A stretch of DNA of 64,000 bases from VXMO01 sp965219405 (GTDB lineage: Bacteria > Chloroflexota > Dehalococcoidia > UBA6926): positions 496,001 to 560,000 of the forward strand of contig OZ244736.1 in NCBI GenBank assembly GCA_965219405.1, written 5' to 3'. Numbering within the stretch: position 1 is the stretch's first letter; each line of letters opens with the position of its first letter. The notes beneath the pieces are model-generated. The model ran no database searches. It saw only the letters and a list, made by a program, of their open reading frames with translations, and was not told the DNA's origin. The translations under genes were made by a program, and so were the position numbers. Below are positions 32,703 through 41,112 of the stretch, piece after piece.

Positions 32703-32737
32703 ATGTTGTGGATGGTCCCACACGAACCCCACAACAT
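32703..32737. promoter_or_regulatory. Inverted repeat upstream of dnaN, operator-like
   Basis: ATGTTGTGG (32703-32711) is the exact reverse complement of CCACAACAT (32729-32737), with 17 bases between. A third half-site GCACAACAT lies at 32812-32820. All fall in the 256-base leader of dnaN. The TGTGGATGG part (32707-32715) also resembles a DnaA box (7 of 9), so DnaA control is one possibility. Confidence 0.4.
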
Positions 32738-32780
32738 ACGAGGATTCCATGCAGTTATGCACTAGATAGACTGCTGCGAC

Positions 32781-32810
32781 TTGACCCCAGTCCGCTCAAC
32801 GCGACATACT
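32781..32810 (+). promoter_or_regulatory. Possible promoter of dnaN
   Basis: TTGACC (32781-32786) and CATACT (32805-32810) with an 18-base spacer, about 55 bases before the dnaN start. A small hairpin GGGGCC-ATC-GGCCCC (32833-32847) and CAGGAGA ribosome site follow. Confidence 0.4.
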
Positions 32811-32865
32811 CGCACAACATAGGGGGCTAGGGGGGGCCATCGGCCCCGTTCAGGAGACACAGCAA

Positions 32866-34005
32866 ATGAAATTCTCGGTTCTCCAGGAGAATCTTCAGCG
32901 CGGACTCGCGACGGTCATGCCGGCGGTGGCAACACGAACGACGATGCCTATCACCACCCACGTCATGCTCCAGGCAGATGAGTCCCGTCTGCGGCTTACC
33001 GCGACAAATCTTGAACTCTCCATCTCCTGCTGGATCAGCGCCAGCGTGGAGACGCAGGGCGCAGTCGCCATTCCCGCCCGCCTCTTCTCTGATTACGTCT
33101 CCTCACTCCAGCGTGACCGCGTTGACCTTGAGCTTGATGCGGCGACGCGACAACTGAACATCATCTCCGGCCGGTTCAACACACATATGAGCGGACTCGA
33201 TGCAGATGATTTTCCGCCCACGCCCGTCGCCGATGATGGCGTTAGCGCGGAGATCCCGCCTGATGTCCTGCGCGCGGGCATTGATCGCGTCATCATCGCT
33301 GCCGCCACGGAGGACTCCCGCCCCGTATTGACCGGCGTCCACACGTCCATCGAGGGCGACAACATCACGATGGCCGCGGCGGACGGCTTCCGCCTCGCCG
33401 TCCAGACGACCAAGCTGCCGCAAGAGGCCGGCGAAAGCGTCGATCTCATCATCCCGGCCCGTTCTCTGCGCGAGCTCAATCGAATGCTGTCCGAGCAGGA
33501 AATACCGGTCCGTATCACCGTCAACCAGTCCAAGACACAGGTGCAGTTCCATCTGAGCAACACTGTGCTCGGCTCGCAGCTCATCCAGGGCAACTTCCCC
33601 AACTATCGGCAGCTCATTCCGGAGTCCTCCAACACACAGACATCGGTAGAAGTCGCGGACTTTCTCCGCGCGACGAAGACTGCCTCCGTCTTCGCCAAGG
33701 AGGGCAACGGCATCGTCCGCCTCTACATGACCCCCGGCGAGAATGAGATGGCCGGCACAATGCGCCTTGAAGCCCGCTCAGATCAGATCGGTGATCATCA
33801 AGGCGTGATTGACGCCAACATCGGCGGGGAAGAGGCGCATATCGCCTTCAACCACCGCTATCTGGAGGATGTTCTCGGCGTCCTGAACTCCACGGCCACT
33901 CTCGAGGTCTCCGGCCCCTCCAGCCCGGGCACCATCCGCCCTGCGTCCACGGACGACGGCACAGAATACATCCACGTAGTCATGCCCATGTTCGTCCAGT
34001 GGTAG
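32866..34005 (+). CDS. dnaN: DNA polymerase III subunit beta (sliding clamp)
   Basis: 379 residues, the normal length for three clamp folds. Starts MKFSVLQENLQRGLATVMPAVATRTTMPI; contains LRLTATNLELSISCWI, the second-fold RPVLTGVHTSIEGDNITMAAADGFRLAVQTTKL (conserved ADGFRL), and a C-terminal GTEYIHVVMPM (canonical YxVMP(M/L)R-like end). ATG preceded by CAGGAGACACAG. In many bacteria dnaN directly follows dnaA; here they are 23 kb apart. Confidence 0.97.
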   Translation: MKFSVLQENLQRGLATVMPAVATRTTMPITTHVMLQADESRLRLTATNLELSISCWISASVETQGAVAIPARLFSDYVSSLQRDRVDLELDAATRQLNIISGRFNTHMSGLDADDFPPTPVADDGVSAEIPPDVLRAGIDRVIIAAATEDSRPVLTGVHTSIEGDNITMAAADGFRLAVQTTKLPQEAGESVDLIIPARSLRELNRMLSEQEIPVRITVNQSKTQVQFHLSNTVLGSQLIQGNFPNYRQLIPESSNTQTSVEVADFLRATKTASVFAKEGNGIVRLYMTPGENEMAGTMRLEARSDQIGDHQGVIDANIGGEEAHIAFNHRYLEDVLGVLNSTATLEVSGPSSPGTIRPASTDDGTEYIHVVMPMFVQW

Positions 34006-34059
34006 GGGAACGCTGGTAAGCCCCACGACCCCTCGCCGTGAAGGATCGCCGTCGCCCCT

Positions 34060-34581
34060 CTATAACGCGAACGGCATCCCCTGCAGGCCTTTGAGGTACC
34101 GGATCTCGCCCAGGTGGTAGAACGTGTGCCCAATGATGAACGTCTGAAGCAGGCGAGCCAGCGTCCGCTCCGGCCTCTCCTGGTCCATCACGCGGTCAAG
34201 ATCGTCATCCGTCATGCCGTCGAACACTGCAGGGATTTTCGGCCCCACCTCCGTCGCGTACGCGCGCAGTAGTTCCAGGCTTGGCCGAAAGTCGCCAACC
34301 TGGTCCCCGGTGAAGCCGGTGCCCGTCCCCTGCTCGGCTGGCTGCCCGAACCTCTCGTGGTAGCCGCTGGCTGCCCAGAGGGTCGGCTTTGGTTCCACGG
34401 GTATGGTGACGTGCACGGCGTCATCCAGCGTGCGGGTTATGTGCCAGGCGATGAATGCAATTGTGGTTGCCCCGGGAATCGGCGCGTAGTAGAGGTGCTC
34501 CGCGGTCAGCGGTTCAAGTTCACGCAGCAGGCTACCCTGGATCTCGCGCATCTCTCGGGTCAGTACCTCGACGCCGTTCAT
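34060..34581 (-). CDS. DinB-family four-helix protein
   Basis: 173 residues. Three metal-binding His fit the DinB/YfiT pattern: AFIAWHITRTLDD, and HTFYH in FIIGHTFYHLGEIRYLKGL. DinB-family proteins are putative metal-dependent thiol-transferases or hydrolases. It converges with dnaN and lies 18 bases downstream of dnaJ on the same strand. Confidence 0.85.
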   Translation of the reverse strand: MNGVEVLTREMREIQGSLLRELEPLTAEHLYYAPIPGATTIAFIAWHITRTLDDAVHVTIPVEPKPTLWAASGYHERFGQPAEQGTGTGFTGDQVGDFRPSLELLRAYATEVGPKIPAVFDGMTDDDLDRVMDQERPERTLARLLQTFIIGHTFYHLGEIRYLKGLQGMPFAL

Positions 34582-34599
34582 TGCCCCACCCCCCGGTAG

Positions 34600-35748
34600 C
34601 TAGCGAAACGTGTTCTTGATCCAGTCCATGAAGCCGTTGCCATCGCGTTCCCCTTCTTGTCCGCTCTCGGGCGCGTCCGGCAGCGTCGCGGCCAGTTGCT
34701 CCAGCAGAGTTCGCTGTTCGTCTGTGATGCGGTCAGGAACATGGACGGACGCGACGACAAAGAGATCGCCCCGCGCGCGTTGATTCTTGGGATCGACCAC
34801 ACCGCGCCCCTTCATCCTGAACGACTGTCCGGACTGCACACCCGCCGGGATGTGAAATGGCTCATCGCCCTCGAGCGTCGGGATGGTGATCTCCGCCCCC
34901 AACGCCGCCTGCGCGATATTCACACCGACGCGATGGAACAGGTGCCGCCCCTCCCGCTCAAACACCTCACTCGGTGTGACATCCACCTCGATATACAGGT
35001 CACCGGGTGGCCCGCCGTTTACGCCGGCCTCACCCTCACCGCCGAGCCGAATCCGGTTTCCCGTATCCACCCCGGGCGGCACGGTAACCCGTACTGAGAG
35101 GTCTCGTTTGATGCGCCCCGCTCCATGGCATTCATGGCAGGCGTTCGTGATGACCTGTCCCTCGCCGTGGCACTTTCCACAGGCGCTGATATTCACATAT
35201 TGGCCAAAGATGCTCTGCTGACTTCGGCGAATCTCCCCGGACCCGTTGCACGCGGTGCACTTCTCCGGCTGCGTCCCGGGCTCCGCCCCCGCACCCTTGC
35301 ACGTCTGGCAGAGCTCGCTGCGCGACACCGTGATGTCCTTCTCGATGCCCCGAACGGCATCCTCAAATGGAAGCCGCATCCGCATGCCCAGATCATCGCC
35401 GCGCTGCGGTCCGCCGCGCCGCCCCTGGCGCCCACGCATCCCTCCGAAGAACGCATCAAAGATGTCCCCGAAGCCACCGAAACCGGAGAAGGCGTCACCA
35501 TTGGCGAATCCGTCCGCGCCGTTCAGACCCGCGTGGCCGAACCGGTCATACGCGGCCCGTTTGCGCTCATCGCGCAGGACCTCGTACGCCTCATTGATCT
35601 CCTTGAACTTCTGCTCGGCGTCCGAGGAACGATTGCGGTCCGGGTGGTGCTCAAAAGCGAGACGACGGAACGCGCGCTTAACGTCCTCCGGTGACGCGTC
35701 GCGCGCCAACCCTAGAACGTCGTAATAGTCTTTCCTGTTTGTTGTCAT
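34600..35748 (-). CDS. dnaJ: Chaperone protein DnaJ
   Basis: 382 residues. N-terminal J domain with HPD (FRRLAFEHHPDRNR), a short Gly/Phe region, the zinc-finger domain with four CxxCxGxG repeats (CQTCKGAG, CTACNGSG, CGKCHGEG, CHECHGAG), and two C-terminal substrate-binding barrels (VTVPPGVDTGNRIRLGGEGE...). DnaK co-chaperone. No dnaK or grpE gene is adjacent, which is unusual but not rare in this kind of genome. Confidence 0.97.
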   Translation of the reverse strand: MTTNRKDYYDVLGLARDASPEDVKRAFRRLAFEHHPDRNRSSDAEQKFKEINEAYEVLRDERKRAAYDRFGHAGLNGADGFANGDAFSGFGGFGDIFDAFFGGMRGRQGRRGGPQRGDDLGMRMRLPFEDAVRGIEKDITVSRSELCQTCKGAGAEPGTQPEKCTACNGSGEIRRSQQSIFGQYVNISACGKCHGEGQVITNACHECHGAGRIKRDLSVRVTVPPGVDTGNRIRLGGEGEAGVNGGPPGDLYIEVDVTPSEVFEREGRHLFHRVGVNIAQAALGAEITIPTLEGDEPFHIPAGVQSGQSFRMKGRGVVDPKNQRARGDLFVVASVHVPDRITDEQRTLLEQLAATLPDAPESGQEGERDGNGFMDWIKNTFR

Positions 35749-35791
35749 GGCAATACAACCGGAGCTGATCCCGGACGCCGCCGTGCCTTCG

Positions 35792-36103
35792 TCATGCGCG
35801 CCCGGGCACCCACCAAGTCACCAATTCCAGTGTATACCACGCTTTGAGGCTGTAGTTCCGCCTAAAGACTGTTCCGCCACTCGTCGAACGCGTGACATCC
35901 TCCGGTGATGCGTGTCGGATCAGCGACATCAGCCGATTCATCGCGGTCACCAGTTCCTGCGCGTAAGTGTCCCCTGAGTCTCCGTTCTTCAGCGGAGGCC
36001 GCTCAAGCCCTGACCGCAGCGCGTTCACCCGCTCCTGCGCCGCCTTCAGCGCCCGCAGCTGCGGCGAATCCCCGTTCCCGGCTTCATGCTCCGGCGTGCT
36101 CAT
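35792..36103 (-). CDS. Hypothetical 103-residue protein
   Basis: Starts MSTPEHEAGNGDSPQLRALKAAQERVNALRSGL; a probable helix, a charged middle (RPPLKNGDSGDTYAQELVTAMNRLMSLIRHA) and a C-terminus with several aromatics (KAWYTLELVTWWVPGRA). No family recognised. No strong ribosome site. It sits between dnaJ and the MBL hydrolase on the same strand, so it could be co-transcribed. Codon use is like its neighbours. Confidence 0.5.
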   Translation of the reverse strand: MSTPEHEAGNGDSPQLRALKAAQERVNALRSGLERPPLKNGDSGDTYAQELVTAMNRLMSLIRHASPEDVTRSTSGGTVFRRNYSLKAWYTLELVTWWVPGRA

Positions 36104-36136
36104 GTCGGTGATGGTGTCTGCCAGTCCCTGCTGCGC

Positions 36137-36781
36137 CTATGACAGGTTGATCCGCGCCCCATCGCCCACGAACGGGTTATGCCGCTTCTCATCGACAATC
36201 GTGGACACCTCCATGTGACCGGGAAGCACCCGCGTTTGCGGCGCCAGCGTGTACAGGTGTGTCTCGATCGACTTGACGATCTCCGGCATCGATCCGCCGG
36301 GGAAATCCGTCCGCCCGATGGAACCCTGGAACAGTGTATCGCCCGTCAGCACGGCGTCCTCGTAGACGAAGCAGCTGCTCCCCGGCGTATGACCCGGCGT
36401 GTGCAGCACACGAATCGCCGTTGACCCCAACACCAATTCCTGCTCGTGTTCCAGGTACGCGTCCGCCATCGGAGAGGGCATCTCCGGCCTGCCAAGCCAC
36501 CCGTCTCCCTTTGCCAACGCCTCCAGCATCGCCTCATCCGGCTCGCCGATCATCAGCGCCGCGTCGGCCCCGTCCATCGCCAGTCCGTTGTCGAAGGTGT
36601 GGTCGGAATGGCCGTGGGTATTCAGCACATACTTGGGGAGCAGCCCGTGCGACTTCATCCACACGAGCACCGGCCCCGTCCCCTTGGCAGGATCGACGAT
36701 GGCCGCCTCTTTCGACGCCTCATCAAACACGATGTACGTGTTATTCCCCATCGGCCCAACAACAAATCTCTGAATCGGCAT
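36137..36781 (-). CDS. MBL-fold hydrolase, glyoxalase II-like
   Basis: 214 residues. Metal-binding set: THGHSDHTFD (HxHxDH), HTPGHTPGSSCFV (His), VLTGDTLFQGSIGRTDFPGG (bridging Asp) and VLPGHMEVST (final His). The GSIGRTDFPGG stretch is typical of the small bacterial glyoxalase II/YcbL group acting on glutathione-like or other thioesters. ATG at 36781 is chosen since GGGAG lies nine bases before it; a GTG three codons upstream overlaps that site. Confidence 0.92.
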   Translation of the reverse strand: MPIQRFVVGPMGNNTYIVFDEASKEAAIVDPAKGTGPVLVWMKSHGLLPKYVLNTHGHSDHTFDNGLAMDGADAALMIGEPDEAMLEALAKGDGWLGRPEMPSPMADAYLEHEQELVLGSTAIRVLHTPGHTPGSSCFVYEDAVLTGDTLFQGSIGRTDFPGGSMPEIVKSIETHLYTLAPQTRVLPGHMEVSTIVDEKRHNPFVGDGARINLS

Positions 36782-36848
36782 ACAACTCACTCCCTTTATT
36801 CGCTACTCAAATACTATCGCGCTCAGCCGGAGTCTGTTTCGGCGAGTG

Positions 36849-37556
36849 TTACTCAGGGAAATGAGCGATCACGAGTTGAACATCTATTGGCACTTCGACA
36901 TCCTGACTGGGGCGGCCCTTAGTGAGGACGAGGGTGGGAGCAGTTCTGGGATCGACAGGGCCGTTCAGATTCGTATATTTGGTGCCAATTGCCCGCCGCC
37001 CCTCCTTTTGACTGTGTGAATAATAGACAACGATAGCGTAGTCTGAATCCTCACTTATATCTGCCGCGTCGTAAGTAAGAGCGAATGGAACCGGCGACCT
37101 GCGTCCAGTGAAAGCCCGCCCTCTAGCCAGGATTCTAGATTTCGGTACGGTCCAGTAAGGCTGATTCTCGAAATCCAACCCTGTAAAGTCGACCAACGCA
37201 ATGTAGCCATCGTGTGAAAGAGTCTCCCTACAATATGGCCGCCCACCGTCACACTTATAAAGAATGACGCCTGACATTTCCTGCGGGTCTACGTAAGGTG
37301 GCGCCGGCGTCGGTGTTGAAGTAGGACGTGGAGTAAAGGTTGGCGTCGGATATTCAGGAATGTAGTCAAGATCAAAGGTACTCGGTGTGAGGGATGGAAC
37401 AGGAATTGCATCAGAGGACGCTGTCGGAGACTGAACACCAATCTGAGTAGGCGAAGAAGTAGATACTGCTGACGTACTGGGTGTCAGCGGTGGTTCTTCG
37501 GCGCATCCAGCCACGCCCAGCCACACGGCCAAGACCACGATTGCGACTATATTCAT
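36849..37556 (-). CDS. Hypothetical lipoprotein with Pro/Thr-rich linker
   Basis: 235 residues from the ATG ending at 37556. Signal peptide with lipobox VWLGVAGC, then about 85 residues rich in Thr, Ser and Pro (a wall/surface spacer, with PTPTFTPRPTSTPTPAPP), then a C-terminal domain with paired Cys (KCDGGRPYC) and mixed beta-type sequence. Somewhat AT-richer than neighbours. Longer in-frame starts exist but would place the signal peptide internally. Domain family not recognised. Confidence 0.75.
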   Translation of the reverse strand: MNIVAIVVLAVWLGVAGCAEEPPLTPSTSAVSTSSPTQIGVQSPTASSDAIPVPSLTPSTFDLDYIPEYPTPTFTPRPTSTPTPAPPYVDPQEMSGVILYKCDGGRPYCRETLSHDGYIALVDFTGLDFENQPYWTVPKSRILARGRAFTGRRSPVPFALTYDAADISEDSDYAIVVYYSHSQKEGRRAIGTKYTNLNGPVDPRTAPTLVLTKGRPSQDVEVPIDVQLVIAHFPE

Positions 37557-37681
37557 GCTGGCAGTTCTACTGTGCGAAAGCACTTTGGAGACCCTCAAGA
37601 AGCCAATTTCGCAATCCCTGTAACCCAGCCACCATAGGCACTGTAGCAGGCAAGCAAAGTAGAATGGCCTCGGGTTCCAAC

Positions 37682-37981
37682 TCACTTCACCCCCATTACC
37701 TCCACGACGTGCGGCATGACTTCCGCGTCCGGCCGTGAGGTGTAAACGTACTCAGCAACGTTGTCCAGCGTCCGACGGCACCCCGCCTCGCCCGTCCCCA
37801 CGCATGACACGCCCAGCAGCGCCATCCGCGGTGAATCGTGCTCGCCCACCTCGCTGATGGAGACGTTGTAGCGGCGCTTCACCCGCTCGATGACGCTCTT
37901 GACCACCTGCCGCTTGTCCTTCAAGGACGTCGCCTCATGCAGGCGCAACTCAAGAACCGTGTAACCGACGACGATGGCCAT
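37682..37981 (-). CDS. DUF503 (YlxP-like) family protein
   Basis: 99 residues: MAIVVGYTVLELRLHEATSLKDKRQVVKSVIERVKRRYNVSISEVGEHDSPRMALLGVSCVGT, a clear DUF503 pattern (SLKxKRxVxxxxxxRxRxxFNVxxxEVxxxD). Often located near infB/rbfA in other genomes, with a suspected ribosome-related role; here it lies alone downstream of gyrB. The ATG at 37981 is preceded by AGGGCGG. Confidence 0.88.
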   Translation of the reverse strand: MAIVVGYTVLELRLHEATSLKDKRQVVKSVIERVKRRYNVSISEVGEHDSPRMALLGVSCVGTGEAGCRRTLDNVAEYVYTSRPDAEVMPHVVEVMGVK

Positions 37982-38006
37982 GGACTGATACCGCCCTGTT
38001 TCCCTC

Positions 38007-38026
38007 ATTCCGGCGAAAGCCGGAAT
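38007..38026. repeat. Dispersed palindrome, copy A
   Basis: ATTCCGGC-GAAA-GCCGGAAT, an 8-bp stem with GAAA loop, in the gap between gyrB and the DUF503 gene. It matches the copy at 50189-50208 in layout (CATT start, GAAA loop, AATCC end) but with a compensated C:G to G:C change in the stem. Confidence 0.7.
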
Positions 38027-38082
38027 CCATCAGGACTCCCTCCGCCATTGTGGGGCAGGGCCGGGGTGGGGGGCGCCACCCG

Positions 38083-40728
38083 CTAGACGTCCAGGTTCTG
38101 GACCTCCTGCGCGTGCGTCCGGATGAAGTTCGCCCGAGGCCGAACCTCCTCGCCCATCAGCATCTCGAACAACTCCGCCGCCTGCTGCGCGTCCTCGATC
38201 TCAACCTTGAACAGCGTCCGTGACTCCGGGTCCAGCGTCGTCTCCCACAACTGCGTCGGGTTCATCTCGCCCAGACCCTTGTACCGCTGGATGCCCACGC
38301 CCCGCGTCGACACGTCCTCAACGATCTCCGAGAGGTCGATCATCGAGTTCAGGCGACCCACGGCGCGCTCCCGCTTGTACACCGTCCCAACCTTGGGCAA
38401 ATGATCGCTCAGCGCCGTCGCCAGCTCCGTCATCCGCTGCGCAGCGTCCTCGTCGAAGAAATCGTGATCCAGCCGCAGCGTCCGGCCGCTCTCAGTGTCC
38501 TGGATCAGGATGAACGTCTCATTCTTGGCCGGGTACGCCGTGTCCGCGCCCTCATCGTCTGTCGATGCCTCGTCCTGCCCCTCGGCAGGCTCATCGCCGA
38601 GATCGAGCAGCAAAGGCTGCAGCGTGTCCGGCATGCCGGTAGGAACCGTCGGCGCGGGCGGCGGCGCGATGGGCGTTTCATCGTACTGGAACTCCAGGAT
38701 GCGAACGTTGCCCAGTTCCTGGAATGCCCGCATCAGCTCCTGCAGCGTCTCTTCTGTGGAAAGATCTCGTTCGCCTGTCCGAACGGTCAGCGCCGCCGCC
38801 GTCAGCAGCGGCAACGGATAGCCCACCGACTGCAGGTCAGACATCGCACGCCCGAGCCGCTGTACGGATGGGAGCACGTCGCGCACCTGCGCCTCCGTGT
38901 AGACGATGGCCGCGTCCTGCTCGGAACTCTCGCGGATCGTCAGGTCCTTGAGCGCCTGGTTGGTCAGCGTGTCATTCTTCTCCTGGTCTGAATAAAGCCA
39001 GTGAATGTCATTGCGGCCGATCTGCACGCGGTACAGCGGCGGCTGCGCGATGTAGATATTGCCTGCGCGGAGCAGCGGCTGGAAATGCCGATAGAACAAC
39101 GTCAGCAGCAGCGTGCGGATGTGCGCGCCGTCGACGTCCGCGTCCGTCATGATGATGACCTTCTTGTACCGCAGCTTGGTCAGGTCCAGACCGTCGTTCT
39201 CGTCGACCTCTGCCTCGTCGTCGTCCGATGCGCCGTTCCCGTGGCCGTTGATGCCGCCGAAACCGACGCCCAACGCGGACGCGATGGCCTTGATCTCCTC
39301 ATGGCCGTAGACCTTGTCGAGCCGCGCCTTCTGCACGTTCAGGATCTTGCCGCGAAGGGGCAGGATCGCCTGGAAACGCCGATCACGCCCGCCCTTGGCA
39401 GAGCCGCCGGCGGAGTCGCCCTCAACCAGGAAGATCTCGCAGTTGTCAGGATTCTTGTCGGAGCAGTCGGCCAGCTTGCCCGGCAGGGTAGTTGATTCCA
39501 GCAGGCCCTTGCGCTGCACGCTCTCCTTGGCCTTGCGCGCGGCCTCCCGCGCGACGGCAGTATTCCTGCACTTCTCCAGGATGCGCCGCGCGTCCTGCGG
39601 GTGCTCCTCCAGGTACGTGGACAGGCCCTCGGCCAGCGTGCTCTCAACCTGGTTCTTGACCTCGGCGTTGCCCAGCTTGCCCTTCGTCTGCCCCTCGAAC
39701 TGTGGCTCAGCAAGCTTGACGCTGATCACTGCCGCGATGCCTTCGCGCACGTCCTCGCCCTGCAGGTTGCTGTCGCCGTCCTTGATGAGCTTGAACTTGC
39801 GGCCGTAGTCATTCATCGCCCGTGTCAGCGCCCCGCGGAAACCCGTCAGGTGCGTTCCGCCGTCCACCGTGTGGATGCAGTTCGCAAACCCGAAAACGTT
39901 CTCTTGAAAGCCGTCGTTGTACTGAATCGCAACCTCGACGTGTGTTCCGTCGATGTCCCTTTCCACGTAGATGGGTGCCTGGTGCATTGCCGTCCGCGCC
40001 GCGTTCATGTGGCGCACCAGCGATTGGATTCCGCCCTCGAAATAGAACGTCGTCTCGTTCTCCGTCCGCTCATCGACGAAGCGAATCTCCAGCCCCGGGT
40101 TCAGGTACGCCATCTCCCGGAACCGCGCCGCCAGCGTATGGAACTCAAACGACGTGTCCTGCATGAAAATCTGGGGGTCCGGCTTGAACCAAACCGTGGT
40201 GCCCGTATCATCCGCGGGGCCGATGGCCTCAACGGGCGCAACCGCGTCGCCCCGCGAGTATTCCTGCATGTGTGTCTGCCCGTCGCGCCGTACCTCGGTC
40301 CTCAGGGTTTCTGAAAGCGCGTTCACGACCGACGCGCCGACGCCGTGCAGTCCGCCGGACACCTTGTACCCGCCGCCGCCGAACTTGCCGCCCGCGTGCA
40401 GCGTGGTCATCACCGTCTCGAGGCCGGTGAGGCCCGTCTGCGGATGCTTGTCGATCGGCACCCCGCGACCATCGTCCTCAATGCGCGCCGTGCCGTCCGC
40501 AAGGATCGTGACGATGATCCGGTTGCAATAGCCCGCCATCGCCTCGTCGACGGCGTTGTCGACGATCTCATAGATCAGGTGGTGCAGGCCCCGTTCATCC
40601 GTGGAGCCGATGTACATGCCGGGGCGGCGGCGCACCGCCTGCAGCCCCTCAAGGACCTCGATGTCTCGGGACGTGTACTCGGACGTGTCAGTCGCGGCTG
40701 CATCGCGCCGTTCCGACCGTTCTACCAT
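38083..40728 (-). CDS. gyrB: DNA gyrase subunit B
   Basis: 881 residues; ATPase subunit of gyrase. Seen: ATP-lid region LEGLQAVRRRPGMYIGST, the GHKL motif EIVDNAVDEAMAGYC, GGLHGVGASVVNALS, TOPRIM residues EGDSAGGSAKGGRDR and IIMTDADVDGAHIRTLLLTLFYR, and the C-terminal RYKGLGEMNPTQLWETT. It is longer than the ~640-residue Gram-positive norm because of two insertions: an acidic Gly/Asp-rich loop before the second TOPRIM motif, and ~130 residues before the QRYKGLGEM motif including APPPAPTVPTG and an acidic EPAEGQDEASTDDEG run. No gyrA is adjacent. Confidence 0.96.
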   Translation of the reverse strand: MVERSERRDAAATDTSEYTSRDIEVLEGLQAVRRRPGMYIGSTDERGLHHLIYEIVDNAVDEAMAGYCNRIIVTILADGTARIEDDGRGVPIDKHPQTGLTGLETVMTTLHAGGKFGGGGYKVSGGLHGVGASVVNALSETLRTEVRRDGQTHMQEYSRGDAVAPVEAIGPADDTGTTVWFKPDPQIFMQDTSFEFHTLAARFREMAYLNPGLEIRFVDERTENETTFYFEGGIQSLVRHMNAARTAMHQAPIYVERDIDGTHVEVAIQYNDGFQENVFGFANCIHTVDGGTHLTGFRGALTRAMNDYGRKFKLIKDGDSNLQGEDVREGIAAVISVKLAEPQFEGQTKGKLGNAEVKNQVESTLAEGLSTYLEEHPQDARRILEKCRNTAVAREAARKAKESVQRKGLLESTTLPGKLADCSDKNPDNCEIFLVEGDSAGGSAKGGRDRRFQAILPLRGKILNVQKARLDKVYGHEEIKAIASALGVGFGGINGHGNGASDDDEAEVDENDGLDLTKLRYKKVIIMTDADVDGAHIRTLLLTLFYRHFQPLLRAGNIYIAQPPLYRVQIGRNDIHWLYSDQEKNDTLTNQALKDLTIRESSEQDAAIVYTEAQVRDVLPSVQRLGRAMSDLQSVGYPLPLLTAAALTVRTGERDLSTEETLQELMRAFQELGNVRILEFQYDETPIAPPPAPTVPTGMPDTLQPLLLDLGDEPAEGQDEASTDDEGADTAYPAKNETFILIQDTESGRTLRLDHDFFDEDAAQRMTELATALSDHLPKVGTVYKRERAVGRLNSMIDLSEIVEDVSTRGVGIQRYKGLGEMNPTQLWETTLDPESRTLFKVEIEDAQQAAELFEMLMGEEVRPRANFIRTHAQEVQNLDV

Positions 40729-40786
40729 CTAGTTCACCCCTTTAGTGAGCGGCAATCACGCGAGCCGACAGTGGCTCCAGATTTGC

Positions 40787-40805
40787 TATAGGTACACCAC
40801 CTATA
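40787..40805. promoter_or_regulatory. Palindrome upstream of gyrB
   Basis: TATAGGT (40787-40793) and ACCTATA (40799-40805) form a perfect 7-bp inverted repeat with a five-base spacer, about 60-80 bases upstream of the gyrB start. Placement suits an operator or a supercoiling-sensitive promoter element. Confidence 0.35.
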
Positions 40806-40955
40806 TGCGCTCCGCGAACCGCCGTTTTGTCGCCTGCCTTTCCCCGCGCCGGTGCGTCCGATCCACTTCCGCCGCACAGCCGACTCAGATACGAGTCCAC
40901 GCCTGTCGCAGATACGGACGCTACCTGCATCTATTCTACCAGAAATTCAAATCCC

Positions 40956-40983
40956 GTTCACCCTGAGCGTAGTCGAAGGGTCA
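40956..40983. repeat. Dispersed repeat (GTTCACCCTGAGCGTAGTCG type)
   Basis: The word starts GTTCACCCTGAGCGTAGTCG and ends AAGGGTCA. CCCT and AGGG at its ends pair around GAGCGTAGTCGA. Similar CCTGAG...TCGAAGG units are very common in environmental bacterial genomes, so this is a short interspersed palindromic unit, not a gene. Confidence 0.65.
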
Positions 40984-41084
40984 CCCGCGTCTTTCCCGTC
41001 CCCACGCCGTTCACAGGCATGCTCTTAACGCTTCGCCTGACATTGTTTAGAGTTACGGGGCTTGGTTGGGTTAATGGGGGCTTT

Positions 41085-41112
41085 GGATTCCTCGACTGCG
41101 CTCGGAATGACA
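41085..41112. repeat. Dispersed repeat (GGATTCC...GGAATGACA type)
   Basis: GGATTCC-TCGACTGCGCTC-GGAATGACA. The ATTCC/GGAAT arms pair. Same family in inverted orientation as the copy at 41801-41827, 700 bases away; together they bracket most of the geneless region. Confidence 0.65.

Noticed and set aside
40940..40970. tRNA-like T-loop (TTCAAATCC)
   Set aside because: No matching acceptor, D or anticodon arms around it.
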